Source: CAMYLY01 sp036397755 (GTDB lineage: Bacteria > Gemmatimonadota > Gemmatimonadetes > Gemmatimonadales > GWC2-71-9). Taken from it: DNA of 64,000 nt. Within the stretch, counting starts at the first letter, position 1; each line of letters opens with the position of its first letter. Below the pieces are notes generated by a model. The model ran no database searches. It worked only from the letters and a program-made list of their open reading frames with translations, and had not been told where the DNA came from. The stretch lies in the NCBI GenBank assembly GCA_036397755.1, contig DASWII010000009.1, positions 62,001 to 126,000 on the forward strand, read 5' to 3'. Of this stretch, positions 44,524 through 52,995 are shown piece after piece. The translations under genes were made by a program, and so were the position numbers.

Positions 44524-46400
44524 CACGACACGTCACCATCGGGACCGCCGGGCACGTCGATCACGGCAAGACGGCGTTGGTGAAAGCGCTCACCGGGGTG
44601 GACACCGACCGCTGGGAGGAAGAGAAGCGTCGGGGGATCACCATCGATCTTGGATTCGCGTCGTTCGGACTCGGCGATGGATGGTCGGCCAGCGTCGTCG
44701 ACGTACCAGGGCACGAGGATTTCGTCCGCAACATGGTCGCGGGCGCCACCGGCATCGACGTCGCACTGCTCGTGGTCGCCGCTGACGAGGGGATCATGCC
44801 TCAGACCAGGGAGCACCTGGCGATTCTCGAATTCCTGGGGGTGCATGCGGGCGCCGTGGCCATTACGAAGACCGACCTCGTGGACTCCGAATGGATCGAT
44901 CTGGTGGAAGAAGAGCTGCAACAGCGGCTTGCCACGTCGCCCGTGCATTGGCACACCCCGGTTCGAGTCTCCGTGGTGAACGGCACCGGGGTCGAAGACG
45001 TCACCGCCTCGCTTCTGGAGGTGGCGCGGCAGGCGGGGGAGCGGAGCGAGCGCGACCTGTTTCGCCTCCCGGTGGATCGAAGTTTCAGTATGCCCGGTGC
45101 CGGCACGGTGGTGACGGGTACGGCATGGTCGGGCGCCGTCGCCGTCGGTGAGGAGGTGCGGGTGCTGCCCGGCAACGCGCGCGCGCGGGTGCGGGGCATA
45201 CAAGTGCATGGGGAACCCCGCGACCGCGCCGAGCCGGGCCGCCGCACGGCGCTTGCCCTGGCAGGTCTCTCGAAGGACGACGCGCCGCGAGGATCGGTCG
45301 CCGTGACGTCACCACATTGGGAGCCCACGCGAGCGATGGACGTTCTGCTCACGCTGCTGCCCGGGTCGCGGTCCGTAACGCAGCGCTCCCGCATTCGCGT
45401 GCACATCGGCACGGCTGAGGTCTTTGCCAGGGTGACGCCGACGGCGGCGGAGATTCCGCCAGGCGGAACGGGCGCAGCGAGACTCCGCCTGGAGCAGCCG
45501 CTCGTGGCACGGTGTGGGGACCGCGGGATCGTCCGCTCCTACTCGCCGGTGACGACCGTCGGGGGGTGTGTGGTGGTCGATCCCCACCCGCTGCCTCGAC
45601 CTCGACGGCCGGTGCGGCTGGAAGATCGAGCGGTGGCGGATCCGCGCGCCCGTTTGGCTGCGGCGGTGGAAGTGGCCGGCCGCGGTGGAATCGGCGTTCG
45701 GGAACTTCCAGTGCGGTTGGGAATCCCACCGGATGACGTCGGTCCGCTTGTGGAGGACATGATCGCTGGCGGAGCGCACGAGGTGAGCGGCCGGTTGTAC
45801 GCGGGGAAGGTGATCGACGACGCCCGGCGTACTATGATCGCCACGCTGGAGGGATATCACAAACAGCACCCGCTGGAGCCCGGCATGCCACGGGAGCTGT
45901 TGCGCGCCAGCCTGGACGACCTCCAGCTCGGCGCCGCCGTGCCGGACATGCTGGTGGCTGCGGGCGAACTCGCGTACGACGGGGGGACGGTCCGGTCGGC
46001 GGCGTTCCGGGTCCAGCTGGATGCCGGTCAGGCGGCGGCCGTTGCCCGGATCGAAGGCATCGTGGGGAAGCAGGGTGGGCAGGGCTCAACCGTGGGCGAG
46101 CTGGAGGCCGAAGTCACAGGAGCGCAGCGCGTGGCGGAGTTCCTCGTGCGGGACGGGAAGCTCGTTCGGATCGGTGGAGACCGGTATTACGCCACTGACT
46201 CCCTCGCTCACGTTCGCGATCAGATCCTCCACCACATCCGAGAGTCTGGTCGAGGTGCGCCTTCGGAACTCCGTGTGGTTACCGGACTTACAAGAAAGTA
46301 CCTCATTCCGATTCTCGAGTGGATGGACGCTCGAGGGTACACGAGGCGGGAGGGTGACGAGCGAAAGCTCGGCCCCAAGGCCGACCGGCCGGACGATTGA
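44520..46400 (+). CDS. selB: Selenocysteine-specific elongation factor SelB
   Basis: GTPase that brings Sec-tRNA to recoded UGA codons by binding a SECIS hairpin. The 626-residue protein has the EF-Tu-like part with 'GTAGHVDHGKTALVKALTG', 'VDVPGHEDFVRNMVAG' and 'AITKTDLVD'. A C-terminal region with winged-helix repeats ends in 'LRVVTGLTRKYLIPILEWMDARGYTRREGDERKLG', the SelB signature. GTG start in a GTGA overlap with recO. selA, selD and tRNA-Sec are not in the window, nor do I see a SECIS-dependent selenoprotein here. Confidence 0.95.
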   Translation: MTRHVTIGTAGHVDHGKTALVKALTGVDTDRWEEEKRRGITIDLGFASFGLGDGWSASVVDVPGHEDFVRNMVAGATGIDVALLVVAADEGIMPQTREHLAILEFLGVHAGAVAITKTDLVDSEWIDLVEEELQQRLATSPVHWHTPVRVSVVNGTGVEDVTASLLEVARQAGERSERDLFRLPVDRSFSMPGAGTVVTGTAWSGAVAVGEEVRVLPGNARARVRGIQVHGEPRDRAEPGRRTALALAGLSKDDAPRGSVAVTSPHWEPTRAMDVLLTLLPGSRSVTQRSRIRVHIGTAEVFARVTPTAAEIPPGGTGAARLRLEQPLVARCGDRGIVRSYSPVTTVGGCVVVDPHPLPRPRRPVRLEDRAVADPRARLAAAVEVAGRGGIGVRELPVRLGIPPDDVGPLVEDMIAGGAHEVSGRLYAGKVIDDARRTMIATLEGYHKQHPLEPGMPRELLRASLDDLQLGAAVPDMLVAAGELAYDGGTVRSAAFRVQLDAGQAAAVARIEGIVGKQGGQGSTVGELEAEVTGAQRVAEFLVRDGKLVRIGGDRYYATDSLAHVRDQILHHIRESGRGAPSELRVVTGLTRKYLIPILEWMDARGYTRREGDERKLGPKADRPDD

Positions 46401-46425
46401 CGTTTTTTCGAGTCAGGCCTAACTT
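46397..46425 (+). promoter_or_regulatory. Promoter of the secreted C-terminal-domain protein
   Basis: TTGACG (46397-46402), a 17-base spacer and TAACTT (46420-46425). The TGA within the -35 box is the selB stop codon. The expected start near 46432 leaves a ~67-base leader with a GGGAG site 7 bases before the ATG. Confidence 0.6.
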
Positions 46426-46498
46426 GCAGTTGGGAATTTAGGCGGCACCTCAACGAGAGGGTATCAGTCCGAACCTTTTTGTCAGACGGGAGCAAGTC

Positions 46499-46927
46499 AT
46501 GAAGTACGTTGCCTGGGCGGCAGTTGCGCTTGGGCTCCTGGTGGTTGTGCCAAGTTCCGGACGCGCCCAGGAGGGTTCTCGTATTCCGGGGGTGCAGCTA
46601 CACAGGAACTACCCGAACCCGTTCAATCCGGAGACGACGATCCCGTTTTCTCTGCCGCAGTCGCTATGGAGCGATGCGGGGGGGCAGCCGGTCGTTAGCC
46701 TTCGGATCTACAACATTCTTGCGCAGTTGGTCGCGATCCCGATCCTCCAGGGATCCGGTGAGCGTCTCGAGAATGTGTCTCTCCAGTGGAATGGCACGGG
46801 GCAGTACTCCGCCTATTGGGATGGGAAGATCCTCAACACGGATCGGGAAGCGGCATCGGGCGTCTACATCTATCAACTGATCGTGAACGGGCAGGCGATC
46901 TCCAGGAAGATGGCGATCGTGAAGTAG
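46499..46927 (+). CDS. Secreted protein consisting only of a FlgD/T9SS-type C-terminal domain
   Basis: A 142-residue protein: signal peptide (cleavage after GRAQ), then a single immunoglobulin-like domain. It has 'YPNPFNPETTIPFSLP', 'LRIYNILAQLV', 'WDGKILNTDREAASGVYIYQL' and a terminal 'SRKMAIVK', exactly the layout of type IX secretion sorting domains or FlgD-like Ig domains normally found at the end of large secreted proteins. Here no cargo domain precedes it. It has its own promoter and is followed by a terminator-like hairpin, so it appears to be a monocistronic gene. Function unknown. Confidence 0.8.
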   Translation: MKYVAWAAVALGLLVVVPSSGRAQEGSRIPGVQLHRNYPNPFNPETTIPFSLPQSLWSDAGGQPVVSLRIYNILAQLVAIPILQGSGERLENVSLQWNGTGQYSAYWDGKILNTDREAASGVYIYQLIVNGQAISRKMAIVK

Positions 46928-46970
46928 CCCATGTTGCGCTGGTCGTCCCCCTCAGCGCAGGAAGCGCAGG

Positions 46971-47005
46971 CGCGTCGGCATCCGAGCCGGCGCGTCTGTC
47001 TTTTT
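46971..47005 (+). terminator. Rho-independent terminator after the C-terminal-domain gene
   Basis: A nine-base-pair stem (46971-46979 with 46986-46994, one G-T pair), loop ATCCGA, followed by TCTGTCTTTTT. It lies 43 bases after the stop and ahead of clpB, consistent with a transcript end. Confidence 0.65.
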
Positions 47006-47063
47006 GGCACGTTTTTGCGGTATGGAGATTGACTCGGTGAATGGGGGAGTATCGGGATCGGCC

Positions 47064-47091
47064 GTGATCCGTGATCCGTGATCCGTGATCC
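47064..47091 (+). repeat. Heptanucleotide tandem repeat, GTGATCC x4
   Basis: Four exact 7-bp copies in the intergenic space before clpB, ending 31 bases before its ATG. The array is not in a coding frame. A second array of GTG-starting 7-bp units lies 3.2 kb downstream (50323-50399). Confidence 0.9.
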
Positions 47092-47122
47092 GTAGCGTGT
47101 AATCGAGCTTTCGAGGAAGACC

Positions 47123-49756
47123 ATGATTCGTCCCGAACGTCTGACAGTCAAAGCCGGTGAGGCGCTGCAAACGGCGATGGCCACGGCCGGTACCCGTGGC
47201 AATCCCGTGCTGAACGATGCGCACCTCTTTCTCGCCCTCCTCGACCAGGAGGAGGGGATCGTCGTACCCGTGTTGCAGAAGTCCGGGCTCAGCGTGACGC
47301 AATTGAGGGCGGAGACGGAGCGAGAACTCGAGAGGCTGCCGACGCAAACCGGCGGGAACGCTCCAACCCCGGCGCGCGAGTTGAGCGGGGCGCTCGATCG
47401 CGCGGACGCCATTGCCAAGGAGCTGGGCGACGCCTACGTGTCGACCGAGCATATCCTGCTGGGGTTGATCGACACGAAAGGCACGACGGCCCGCGAGATG
47501 TTGTTGGCGCAGGGGGTCACCAAGGACACGCTGCTGGAGGCGCTCGCGGCCGTCCGCGGAAGCCATCGGGTAACCGATGTCGATCCCGAGGGGAAATACC
47601 GTGCGCTCGAGCGCTTCACTCGGGACCTCACGGAGTTGGCCCGCCAAGGCAAGCTCGATCCCGTCATTGGCCGCGACGAGGAGATCCGGCGGGTGATCCA
47701 GGTACTGTCTCGGCGGACGAAGAACAATCCAGTTCTCATCGGTGAGCCGGGTGTGGGGAAAACCGCCATTGCCGAGGGGCTGGCCCAACGGATCATCGAT
47801 GGCGACGTGCCCGAGTCGCTGCGCGGCAAGCGTATCCTCGTGCTCGACATCGCGCAGATGGTGGCGGGTGCCAAGTACCGCGGGGAGTTCGAAGAGCGAC
47901 TGAAGGCTGTGCTCAAGGAGATAACGCAGGAGGAAGGGCGGTTCGTGGTGTTTATCGACGAACTCCACACCATCGTCGGCGCGGGTGCCGCGGAGGGAGC
48001 GGTGGACGCGGCGAACATGCTCAAACCGCCGTTGTCGCGCGGGGAGCTGCATGTTGTGGGCGCCACCACGCTGGACGAGTACCGCAAGCACATCGAGAAG
48101 GACAAGGCGCTGGAACGCCGATTCCAGCCCGTGTTCGTCGGCGAGCCGACGGTGGAGGATACGATTGCCATCCTCCGCGGTCTGAAAGAGCGGTATGAGG
48201 TGCATCACGGAGTTCGGATCACCGACAACGCACTGGTGGCGGCGGCGACCTTGTCCGATCGCTACGTCGGCGACCGCCACCTGCCGGACAAGGCCATCGA
48301 CCTGATCGACGAGGCCGCGAGCCGCCTGCGGATCGAGATCGATAGTCTGCCGCAGGAGATCGACGAGGTAGAGCGGCGGAAGATCCAGCTGCAGATCGAG
48401 GAGCAGGCGCTGGACCGAGAACGCGACAAGGCCAGTCGCGAGCGACTCGCCGCCCTGCGCAAGGACTTGGCGGAGCTGGACGAGCGCGCTCAGGCGATGA
48501 AGGCGCAGTGGCAGGCGGAGAAGGACGCTATCGCCGCGCTGCGGGACAGCAAGGCGCAGTTGGAGGAGGTCCGGGTGCGGGCGGAAAAGGCGACTCGCGA
48601 CGGCGACCTGCAGCGCGCGGCGGAGATGCGTTACGGCACGATTCCCGAACTCGAGCGACGGATCGAAGATCAGCAGGCGCGCCTGGGCGAGATTCAGGCT
48701 GCCGCGAAGTACCTCAAGGAAGAGGTCGATGCCGAGGACGTGGCTGGGATTGTCGCGCGATGGACCGGGATTCCGGTCAGCCGAATGCTCGAATCGGAGC
48801 GGGAGCGGCTGACGCGGCTGGAGGACGAGTTGCACCGGCGCATCATCGGGCAGCACGAGGCCGTGTCCGCGGTCGCCAACGCCGTGCGTCGTTCGCGTGC
48901 CGGTCTACAGGACCCGAACCGTCCCATCGGGAGCTTCATCTTCCTTGGTCCTACAGGCGTCGGCAAGACCGAAACGGCCCGGGCGCTCGCCGAGTTCCTG
49001 TTCGACGACGAGCGGGCCATGGTGCGGCTCGACATGTCGGAGTACATGGACAAGCACACGGTTGCTCGGATGATCGGTGCGCCGCCTGGATACGTCGGGT
49101 ATGAAGAGGGCGGGCAGCTGACCGAAGCCGTGCGGCGGCGTCCGTACTCGGTGGTCTTGTTCGACGAGATCGAGAAGGCGCACCCCGACGTGTTCAACGT
49201 CCTGCTACAGATGATGGACGACGGGCGGCTGACCGACGGCCAGGGCCGCACGGTGGATTTCCGCAACGTGGTCGTCATCATGACGTCCAATCTCGGGAGC
49301 CAGTGGATCCTGGAGCTTGGCGCGACCGCGTGGGCCGAAGCCGAACGGCGTGTCCTCGAGGCCTTGCGCGAGGCGTTCAAGCCGGAGTTCCTCAATCGTG
49401 TCGATGACGTGGTGGTGTTCCGGCCGCTCTCGCGTGAGGATCTGCTGTCGATCGTCGATCTCCAGCTCGCCAGGGTCGGCGATCTGCTCGAGGATCGGGG
49501 TCTCCATCTCCAGGTGGAGCCCGATGCCAAGAAGTTGCTGTTGGACGAAGGGTACGACCCGGGTTTCGGCGCGCGGCCGCTCAAGCGGGTCATCCAACGC
49601 CGCATCCAGAATCACATCGCGCTGGCGCTGTTGGAAGGGGAGTATGGCGAAGGCGACACGGTGCGGGTGTACAGAACGACCGACGGCAAAGACCTCGAGT
49701 TCGTGAGGGTGGAAGCTGGCGGGCGGAAGGGTGCGGCGCGTCCCGAGCAACAGTAG
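47123..49756 (+). CDS. clpB: ATP-dependent disaggregase ClpB
   Basis: Hsp100 chaperone that, with DnaK, extracts proteins from aggregates. The 877-residue protein has the N domain (two Clp repeats), AAA-1 with GEPGVGKT (about residue 209), a long coiled-coil middle domain (about 400-530) and AAA-2 with GPTGVGKTE (about 612). 'LNRVDDVVVFRPL' and 'GARPLKRVIQRRIQN' follow. GAGGAAG precedes the ATG by a few bases. I see no CIRCE element or clear heat-shock promoter upstream; the heptamer array lies in the leader region. Confidence 0.96.
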   Translation: MIRPERLTVKAGEALQTAMATAGTRGNPVLNDAHLFLALLDQEEGIVVPVLQKSGLSVTQLRAETERELERLPTQTGGNAPTPARELSGALDRADAIAKELGDAYVSTEHILLGLIDTKGTTAREMLLAQGVTKDTLLEALAAVRGSHRVTDVDPEGKYRALERFTRDLTELARQGKLDPVIGRDEEIRRVIQVLSRRTKNNPVLIGEPGVGKTAIAEGLAQRIIDGDVPESLRGKRILVLDIAQMVAGAKYRGEFEERLKAVLKEITQEEGRFVVFIDELHTIVGAGAAEGAVDAANMLKPPLSRGELHVVGATTLDEYRKHIEKDKALERRFQPVFVGEPTVEDTIAILRGLKERYEVHHGVRITDNALVAAATLSDRYVGDRHLPDKAIDLIDEAASRLRIEIDSLPQEIDEVERRKIQLQIEEQALDRERDKASRERLAALRKDLAELDERAQAMKAQWQAEKDAIAALRDSKAQLEEVRVRAEKATRDGDLQRAAEMRYGTIPELERRIEDQQARLGEIQAAAKYLKEEVDAEDVAGIVARWTGIPVSRMLESERERLTRLEDELHRRIIGQHEAVSAVANAVRRSRAGLQDPNRPIGSFIFLGPTGVGKTETARALAEFLFDDERAMVRLDMSEYMDKHTVARMIGAPPGYVGYEEGGQLTEAVRRRPYSVVLFDEIEKAHPDVFNVLLQMMDDGRLTDGQGRTVDFRNVVVIMTSNLGSQWILELGATAWAEAERRVLEALREAFKPEFLNRVDDVVVFRPLSREDLLSIVDLQLARVGDLLEDRGLHLQVEPDAKKLLLDEGYDPGFGARPLKRVIQRRIQNHIALALLEGEYGEGDTVRVYRTTDGKDLEFVRVEAGGRKGAARPEQQ

Positions 49757-49839
49757 TCGCAAGTCCGCGGAGTATGGAGACGCGCCGCCGAAATTCCCGC
49801 CCGCCTGCCAGCTCGCTCGCCTGCCCGCTAGTTTGCGGC

Positions 49840-50313
49840 ATGCCGGCGCGCGTGGTCGCACTCACCGATTCCGATCGCCTGGGGATGACTTGGGCCCTGG
49901 CCGAGGCTCGCTTGGCGCAGACGCTGGGCGAAGTTCCCGTGGGAGCCGCGGTAGTTGCGGGCGGGCGGGTGATGGCCCAGACCCACAACGAGACCGTCAC
50001 CAGACGCGACCTGACCCAACACGCGGAGCTGATCGCGATCCAGCGAGCGCTGTCCGTCCTGGAGACGGATCGCCTCGACGGGGCGACGCTCTGCGTGACG
50101 CTCGAGCCCTGCGCGCAGTGCGCCGGAGCCATCGTTCTTTCGCGCGTCGCGCGGGTGGTGTTTGGGGCGTACGACCTCAAGGCCGGCATGGCGGGCAGCG
50201 TGGAGGATCTGCTCAGGCATCCCAAGCTGAACCACCGCCCCGAGGTCATCGGCGGCGCCATGGAGGAGGAATGCGCCGAGTTGCTGGCGGCGTTCTTTCG
50301 CGAGAAGCGCTAG
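49840..50313 (+). CDS. tadA: tRNA-specific adenosine deaminase TadA
   Basis: Zinc deaminase converting A34 to inosine in tRNA-Arg(ACG). The 157-residue form from ATG 49840 has HAEL (in 'LTQHAELIAIQRAL') and PCAQCAGAI as zinc ligands, with 'VVFGAYDLKAGMAGS' typical of TadA. An upstream in-frame ATG would add 22 low-complexity residues and looks less likely. It is preceded by 83 bases without a clear signal after clpB and followed by the heptamer array. Confidence 0.92.
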   Translation: MPARVVALTDSDRLGMTWALAEARLAQTLGEVPVGAAVVAGGRVMAQTHNETVTRRDLTQHAELIAIQRALSVLETDRLDGATLCVTLEPCAQCAGAIVLSRVARVVFGAYDLKAGMAGSVEDLLRHPKLNHRPEVIGGAMEEECAELLAAFFREKR

Positions 50314-50322
50314 TCGCGAGAC

Positions 50323-50399
50323 GTGCGGCGTGCGGCTTGCGGCGTGCACCGTGCAGCGTGCAACGTGCAACGTGCAGCGTGCAACGTGCAGCGTGCAGC
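50323..50399 (+). repeat. Heptanucleotide tandem repeat, GTGCARC type, 11 units
   Basis: Eleven contiguous 7-bp units between tadA and the next gene. They are two GTGCGGC, one TTGCGGC, one GTGCACC, then a mix of GTGCAGC and GTGCAAC, followed by a decayed GTGAGAC. Spacing is strict even though units vary. The array lies just after the tadA stop and ends 24 bases before the next start. Confidence 0.9.
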
Positions 50400-50423
50400 G
50401 TGAGACGGACGGTGTGAGGCGAG

Positions 50424-51221
50424 ATGAGTGAGCGGGGTTCGCGGGCGTCGTTGTCGGATCTCGTGGCGCTCACGCGCGCGGTGAGTCCCCACTTGGACCG
50501 TTGTCTGGTCACGCACGTGGCGCGCGAACCGATCGACGTGGACCGCGCGCGCCGGCAGCACGAGGCGTACGAGCGGCTCCTCGAGGACCTCGGGGCCGAG
50601 GTCGTGCGCGTTCCGGCCGCACCCGATCTTCCGGACTCGGTCTTCGTCGAGGACTGCGCCGTCGTCGTCGACGAAGTGGCCGTCATCGCTCGGCCGGGCG
50701 CGCGTTCCCGGGTGGCGGAGATCGATGGGGTCGCCGAGTGTCTGATGCGGTACCGCCAGTGCGTGTGGATCGAGGAGCCGGGCACGCTCGACGGCGGCGA
50801 CGTCGTGATCGCTGGCTGCGCGGTCTACGTGGGGCGGTCGTCGCGCACCAACGACAGCGGGATCGATCAATTGCACGCGGCGGTGGCGCCCTACGGGTAT
50901 ACCGCGATACCCGTCGAGTTCGGTGGCGCGCTACACCTGAAGAGCGTGTGCACGGCGCTCGACTCCGAGACCGTGTTCCTCGATCCACGACGTGTGGACG
51001 TCACGCAGTTTCGCGACCTCGAGTACCTGGCCGTCCCCGGCGACGAATGGCCAGCAGCCAACACCCTTCCGGTCCACGGGACCATCGTGCTCGCCGCGGG
51101 CTTCCCGCAGGCGGCCTCGCTCTTGTCTTCCACCGGGCGTGACGTTCGCAGCGTGGATATCTCCGAGTTCCGGAAGGCGGAAGGCGCCGTGAGTTGCAAG
51201 TGCGTGTTGCTCAGGCGGTAG
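50424..51221 (+). CDS. Dimethylarginine dimethylaminohydrolase-like protein
   Basis: Amidinotransferase-superfamily hydrolase, 265 residues. 'DLPDSVFVEDCAVVVDEVAV' and 'PGTLDGGDVVIAG' hold substrate-binding acidic residues. 'GGALHLKSVCTAL' holds the catalytic histidine, and 'EGAVSCKCVLLRR' at the C-terminus the catalytic cysteine. The family hydrolyses methylated arginines to citrulline; related arginine-deiminase-like activity cannot be ruled out. It stands alone after the heptamer array, and converges on a receiver gene 98 bases on. Confidence 0.88.
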   Translation: MSERGSRASLSDLVALTRAVSPHLDRCLVTHVAREPIDVDRARRQHEAYERLLEDLGAEVVRVPAAPDLPDSVFVEDCAVVVDEVAVIARPGARSRVAEIDGVAECLMRYRQCVWIEEPGTLDGGDVVIAGCAVYVGRSSRTNDSGIDQLHAAVAPYGYTAIPVEFGGALHLKSVCTALDSETVFLDPRRVDVTQFRDLEYLAVPGDEWPAANTLPVHGTIVLAAGFPQAASLLSSTGRDVRSVDISEFRKAEGAVSCKCVLLRR

Positions 51222-51319
51222 GCGTGCGTCGCGATCGCAACGGTGCGTCACGCCTCGGCGGCCGTGTCGGATGCCGCCTTCGCCCAGGCGGAGCAAAAGC
51301 TCGGCAGTCTCGAGGTCGC

Positions 51320-51709
51320 CTAGTCCGCCGAGGGCTTTTCGCCTCCGGGGAGTACCGCCGCGATCGCTTCTTTCAATTCGTCGACCGTGAAAGGCTTCTG
51401 GAGCGTGCGTTGCGCGCCGAGCCAGCCCATGACGGAGAGCAAGAGGTCAACGTCGAACGCGCCACCCCCGGTCATGCCGATGATCCTGGCGTCGGGCCAC
51501 CGTTGGCGCAGCGCTTTCGTCGCTCCCAGCCCGTCGGTCTCCGGCATCACCACGTCCATCAATACCAGATCCGGCCGGGTACTACCGTAGCGCTGCACGG
51601 CCGAGCTCCCGTCATGGGCGATCAGCGCCTCATGCCCCAGACTTCGCAGCATGCGTACGAGCACGTCGGAAAACTCGCGATCGTCATCAACGACCAGGAT
51701 CACCGCCAT
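51320..51709 (-). CDS. Single-domain response regulator (receiver only)
   Basis: A 129-residue CheY-like receiver: acidic pocket 'VVDDD' (residues 6-10), phosphoacceptor D52 in 'LVLMDVVMP', the conserved Thr in 'IGMTGGG' and Lys in 'QKPF'. No output domain, so it acts by phosphotransfer or protein contact. It is the last gene of a minus-strand signalling block and sits 61 bases downstream of a paralogous receiver that shares the unusual GGG loop. Confidence 0.92.
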   Translation of the reverse strand: MAVILVVDDDREFSDVLVRMLRSLGHEALIAHDGSSAVQRYGSTRPDLVLMDVVMPETDGLGATKALRQRWPDARIIGMTGGGAFDVDLLLSVMGWLGAQRTLQKPFTVDELKEAIAAVLPGGEKPSAD

Positions 51710-51770
51710 CGCGTCATCGCCCGAACACGGTCAGTTCCGTCATCGCACGTTGCCACCCCGCTCGCCATCC

Positions 51771-52151
51771 CTATGGTGTGCCTCGCTCACCCAATACGGC
51801 GGCAAGCGCGGCACGCGCCTCCTCGCGCCCGAACGGCTTTTCCAGCGTACGCGCCGCTCCGAGTTGTCGCGCGATGTCCAAGACTGTTCCCCGATCCATC
51901 AAGCCTCCCCCTGACATCCCGATGATCGCCGCCTCGGGAAACGCACGGCGAAACTGCCGGATGCTCTCGAGGCCGTCGTGCTCGGGCATGAACATGTCCA
52001 TGAACACGACATCCGCGGGCGAGGACCGTTGTGCGGTCATCGCCGCTTGTCCGTCAGCGACCGCTTCGGCCTCATGACCCAGACGCCGCATCACCTGCAA
52101 CAGGGCCCCGCGAAACTCGGCGTCGTCGTCAACGATCAGAACTCTCGCCAT
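51771..52151 (-). CDS. Single-domain response regulator (receiver only), paralogue
   Basis: A 126-residue receiver starting at 'MARVLIVDDDAEF', with phosphoacceptor D52 in 'VVFMDMFMP', Ser in 'IGMSGGG' and Lys in 'EKPF'. It is close in pattern to the receiver that follows it in the direction of transcription, suggesting tandem duplication. The frame is open further upstream, but that part overlaps the kinase gene's 3' end. It lies directly downstream of the small histidine kinase, a likely partner. Confidence 0.9.
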   Translation of the reverse strand: MARVLIVDDDAEFRGALLQVMRRLGHEAEAVADGQAAMTAQRSSPADVVFMDMFMPEHDGLESIRQFRRAFPEAAIIGMSGGGLMDRGTVLDIARQLGAARTLEKPFGREEARAALAAVLGERGTP

Positions 52152-52176
52152 GGCGTCTCGAACCCAAGTCCGGATC

Positions 52177-52995
52177 TCAGGTGGCCTGCTCCTGCCGCCC
52201 AGGGCGATCCTCGGCGGGGAAGTAGATGGTGAACTGGGCCCCGCCCTGAGGAGCCGTGGACACGTCAATAAAGCCATCACATTCGAGTACGCGCCAGTAA
52301 GCGAGCGCGAGGCTCAGACCGCGACCGCGACGGTCCCGCTTTGTCGTTACGAAAGGTTCGAACAGGCGTTCCTCGACCGAACGTTCCAGACCCGACCCCG
52401 TGTCGCTCACCCGCAGGCCGTGATAGAGGCCCGCTGGCAGGGTTCCCCTCGCTCCAGCGTCGTGGTCGCTCGCGTCGAACGAGACGACACCCACCGTCAG
52501 CGTCCCACCGCCCGCCGTCATCGCCTCGACGGCATTCGTCACCAATGCCGTCAGCAGGTCCCAGCCACGTCCCTCCACGAGGAGGACCGGTGCCGCAACC
52601 CGTGTCGGCTCCACCACCACTCGAATGCCCGGGCCGGCCAGTTGACGGACATCGCCCTCGTGGTCCGCGAGCAGCTGGTTGAGATCGACGACCGTGCGCT
52701 CGTTCACGGTCCGTTGCCCCAGCTGGCCGAGCCGCGCGGTGATCTGGCCGGCGGCACGGACCGACCCCAGAATGGCTTCGGTATCCTCTCGTGCGTCGCC
52801 GTCGACCAGATCGGCGAGCAACTGGGCATGGAGCTGCACGGCGGCGAGCGTGTTGTTGAAGTCGTGCGCGAAGGTTCGGGCCATCCTCGCAAGCGCCTCG
52901 AACCGTTCCGGTGACCTGTCCGCCAAGCCCTCGGGCGAGGCCCCGGCCCGGAGCGATTGCCGGTCCCCGTCGGTCCGACCGGTCGTCGCGCTCAC
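52177..52995 (-). CDS. Small soluble histidine kinase without sensor domain
   Basis: A 272-residue kinase with almost no input region: H-box 'ARTFAHDFNNTLAAVQLHAQLL' (H44), then an HATPase domain with 'LLTALVTNAVEAM' (N box), 'VSDTGSGLERSV' (G1) and 'RRGRGLSLALAYW'. No membrane segment. It starts at GTG, overlapping the HD-GYP gene stop (GTGA), so it is translated together with that regulator and probably serves the receivers encoded on either side. Confidence 0.9.
   Translation of the reverse strand: MSATTGRTDGDRQSLRAGASPEGLADRSPERFEALARMARTFAHDFNNTLAAVQLHAQLLADLVDGDAREDTEAILGSVRAAGQITARLGQLGQRTVNERTVVDLNQLLADHEGDVRQLAGPGIRVVVEPTRVAAPVLLVEGRGWDLLTALVTNAVEAMTAGGGTLTVGVVSFDASDHDAGARGTLPAGLYHGLRVSDTGSGLERSVEERLFEPFVTTKRDRRGRGLSLALAYWRVLECDGFIDVSTAPQGGAQFTIYFPAEDRPGRQEQAT

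Noticed and set aside
47050..47103. Promoter for clpB (TTGACT at 47029 with TATCGG)
   Set aside because: Spacer is 15 bases and the -10 match is weak; no heat-shock element seen.
47064..50399. CRISPR array
   Set aside because: Units are 7 bp and directly adjacent, with no spacers and no cas genes.
50310..50880. Cys/His/Arg-rich repeat protein on the minus strand
   Set aside because: It is the heptamer array read as codons; no start signal or family.
51257..51278. Terminator between the DDAH-like gene and the receiver
   Set aside because: A six-base-pair stem (GGCGGC/GCCGCC) is not followed by a T-run; too weak to call.
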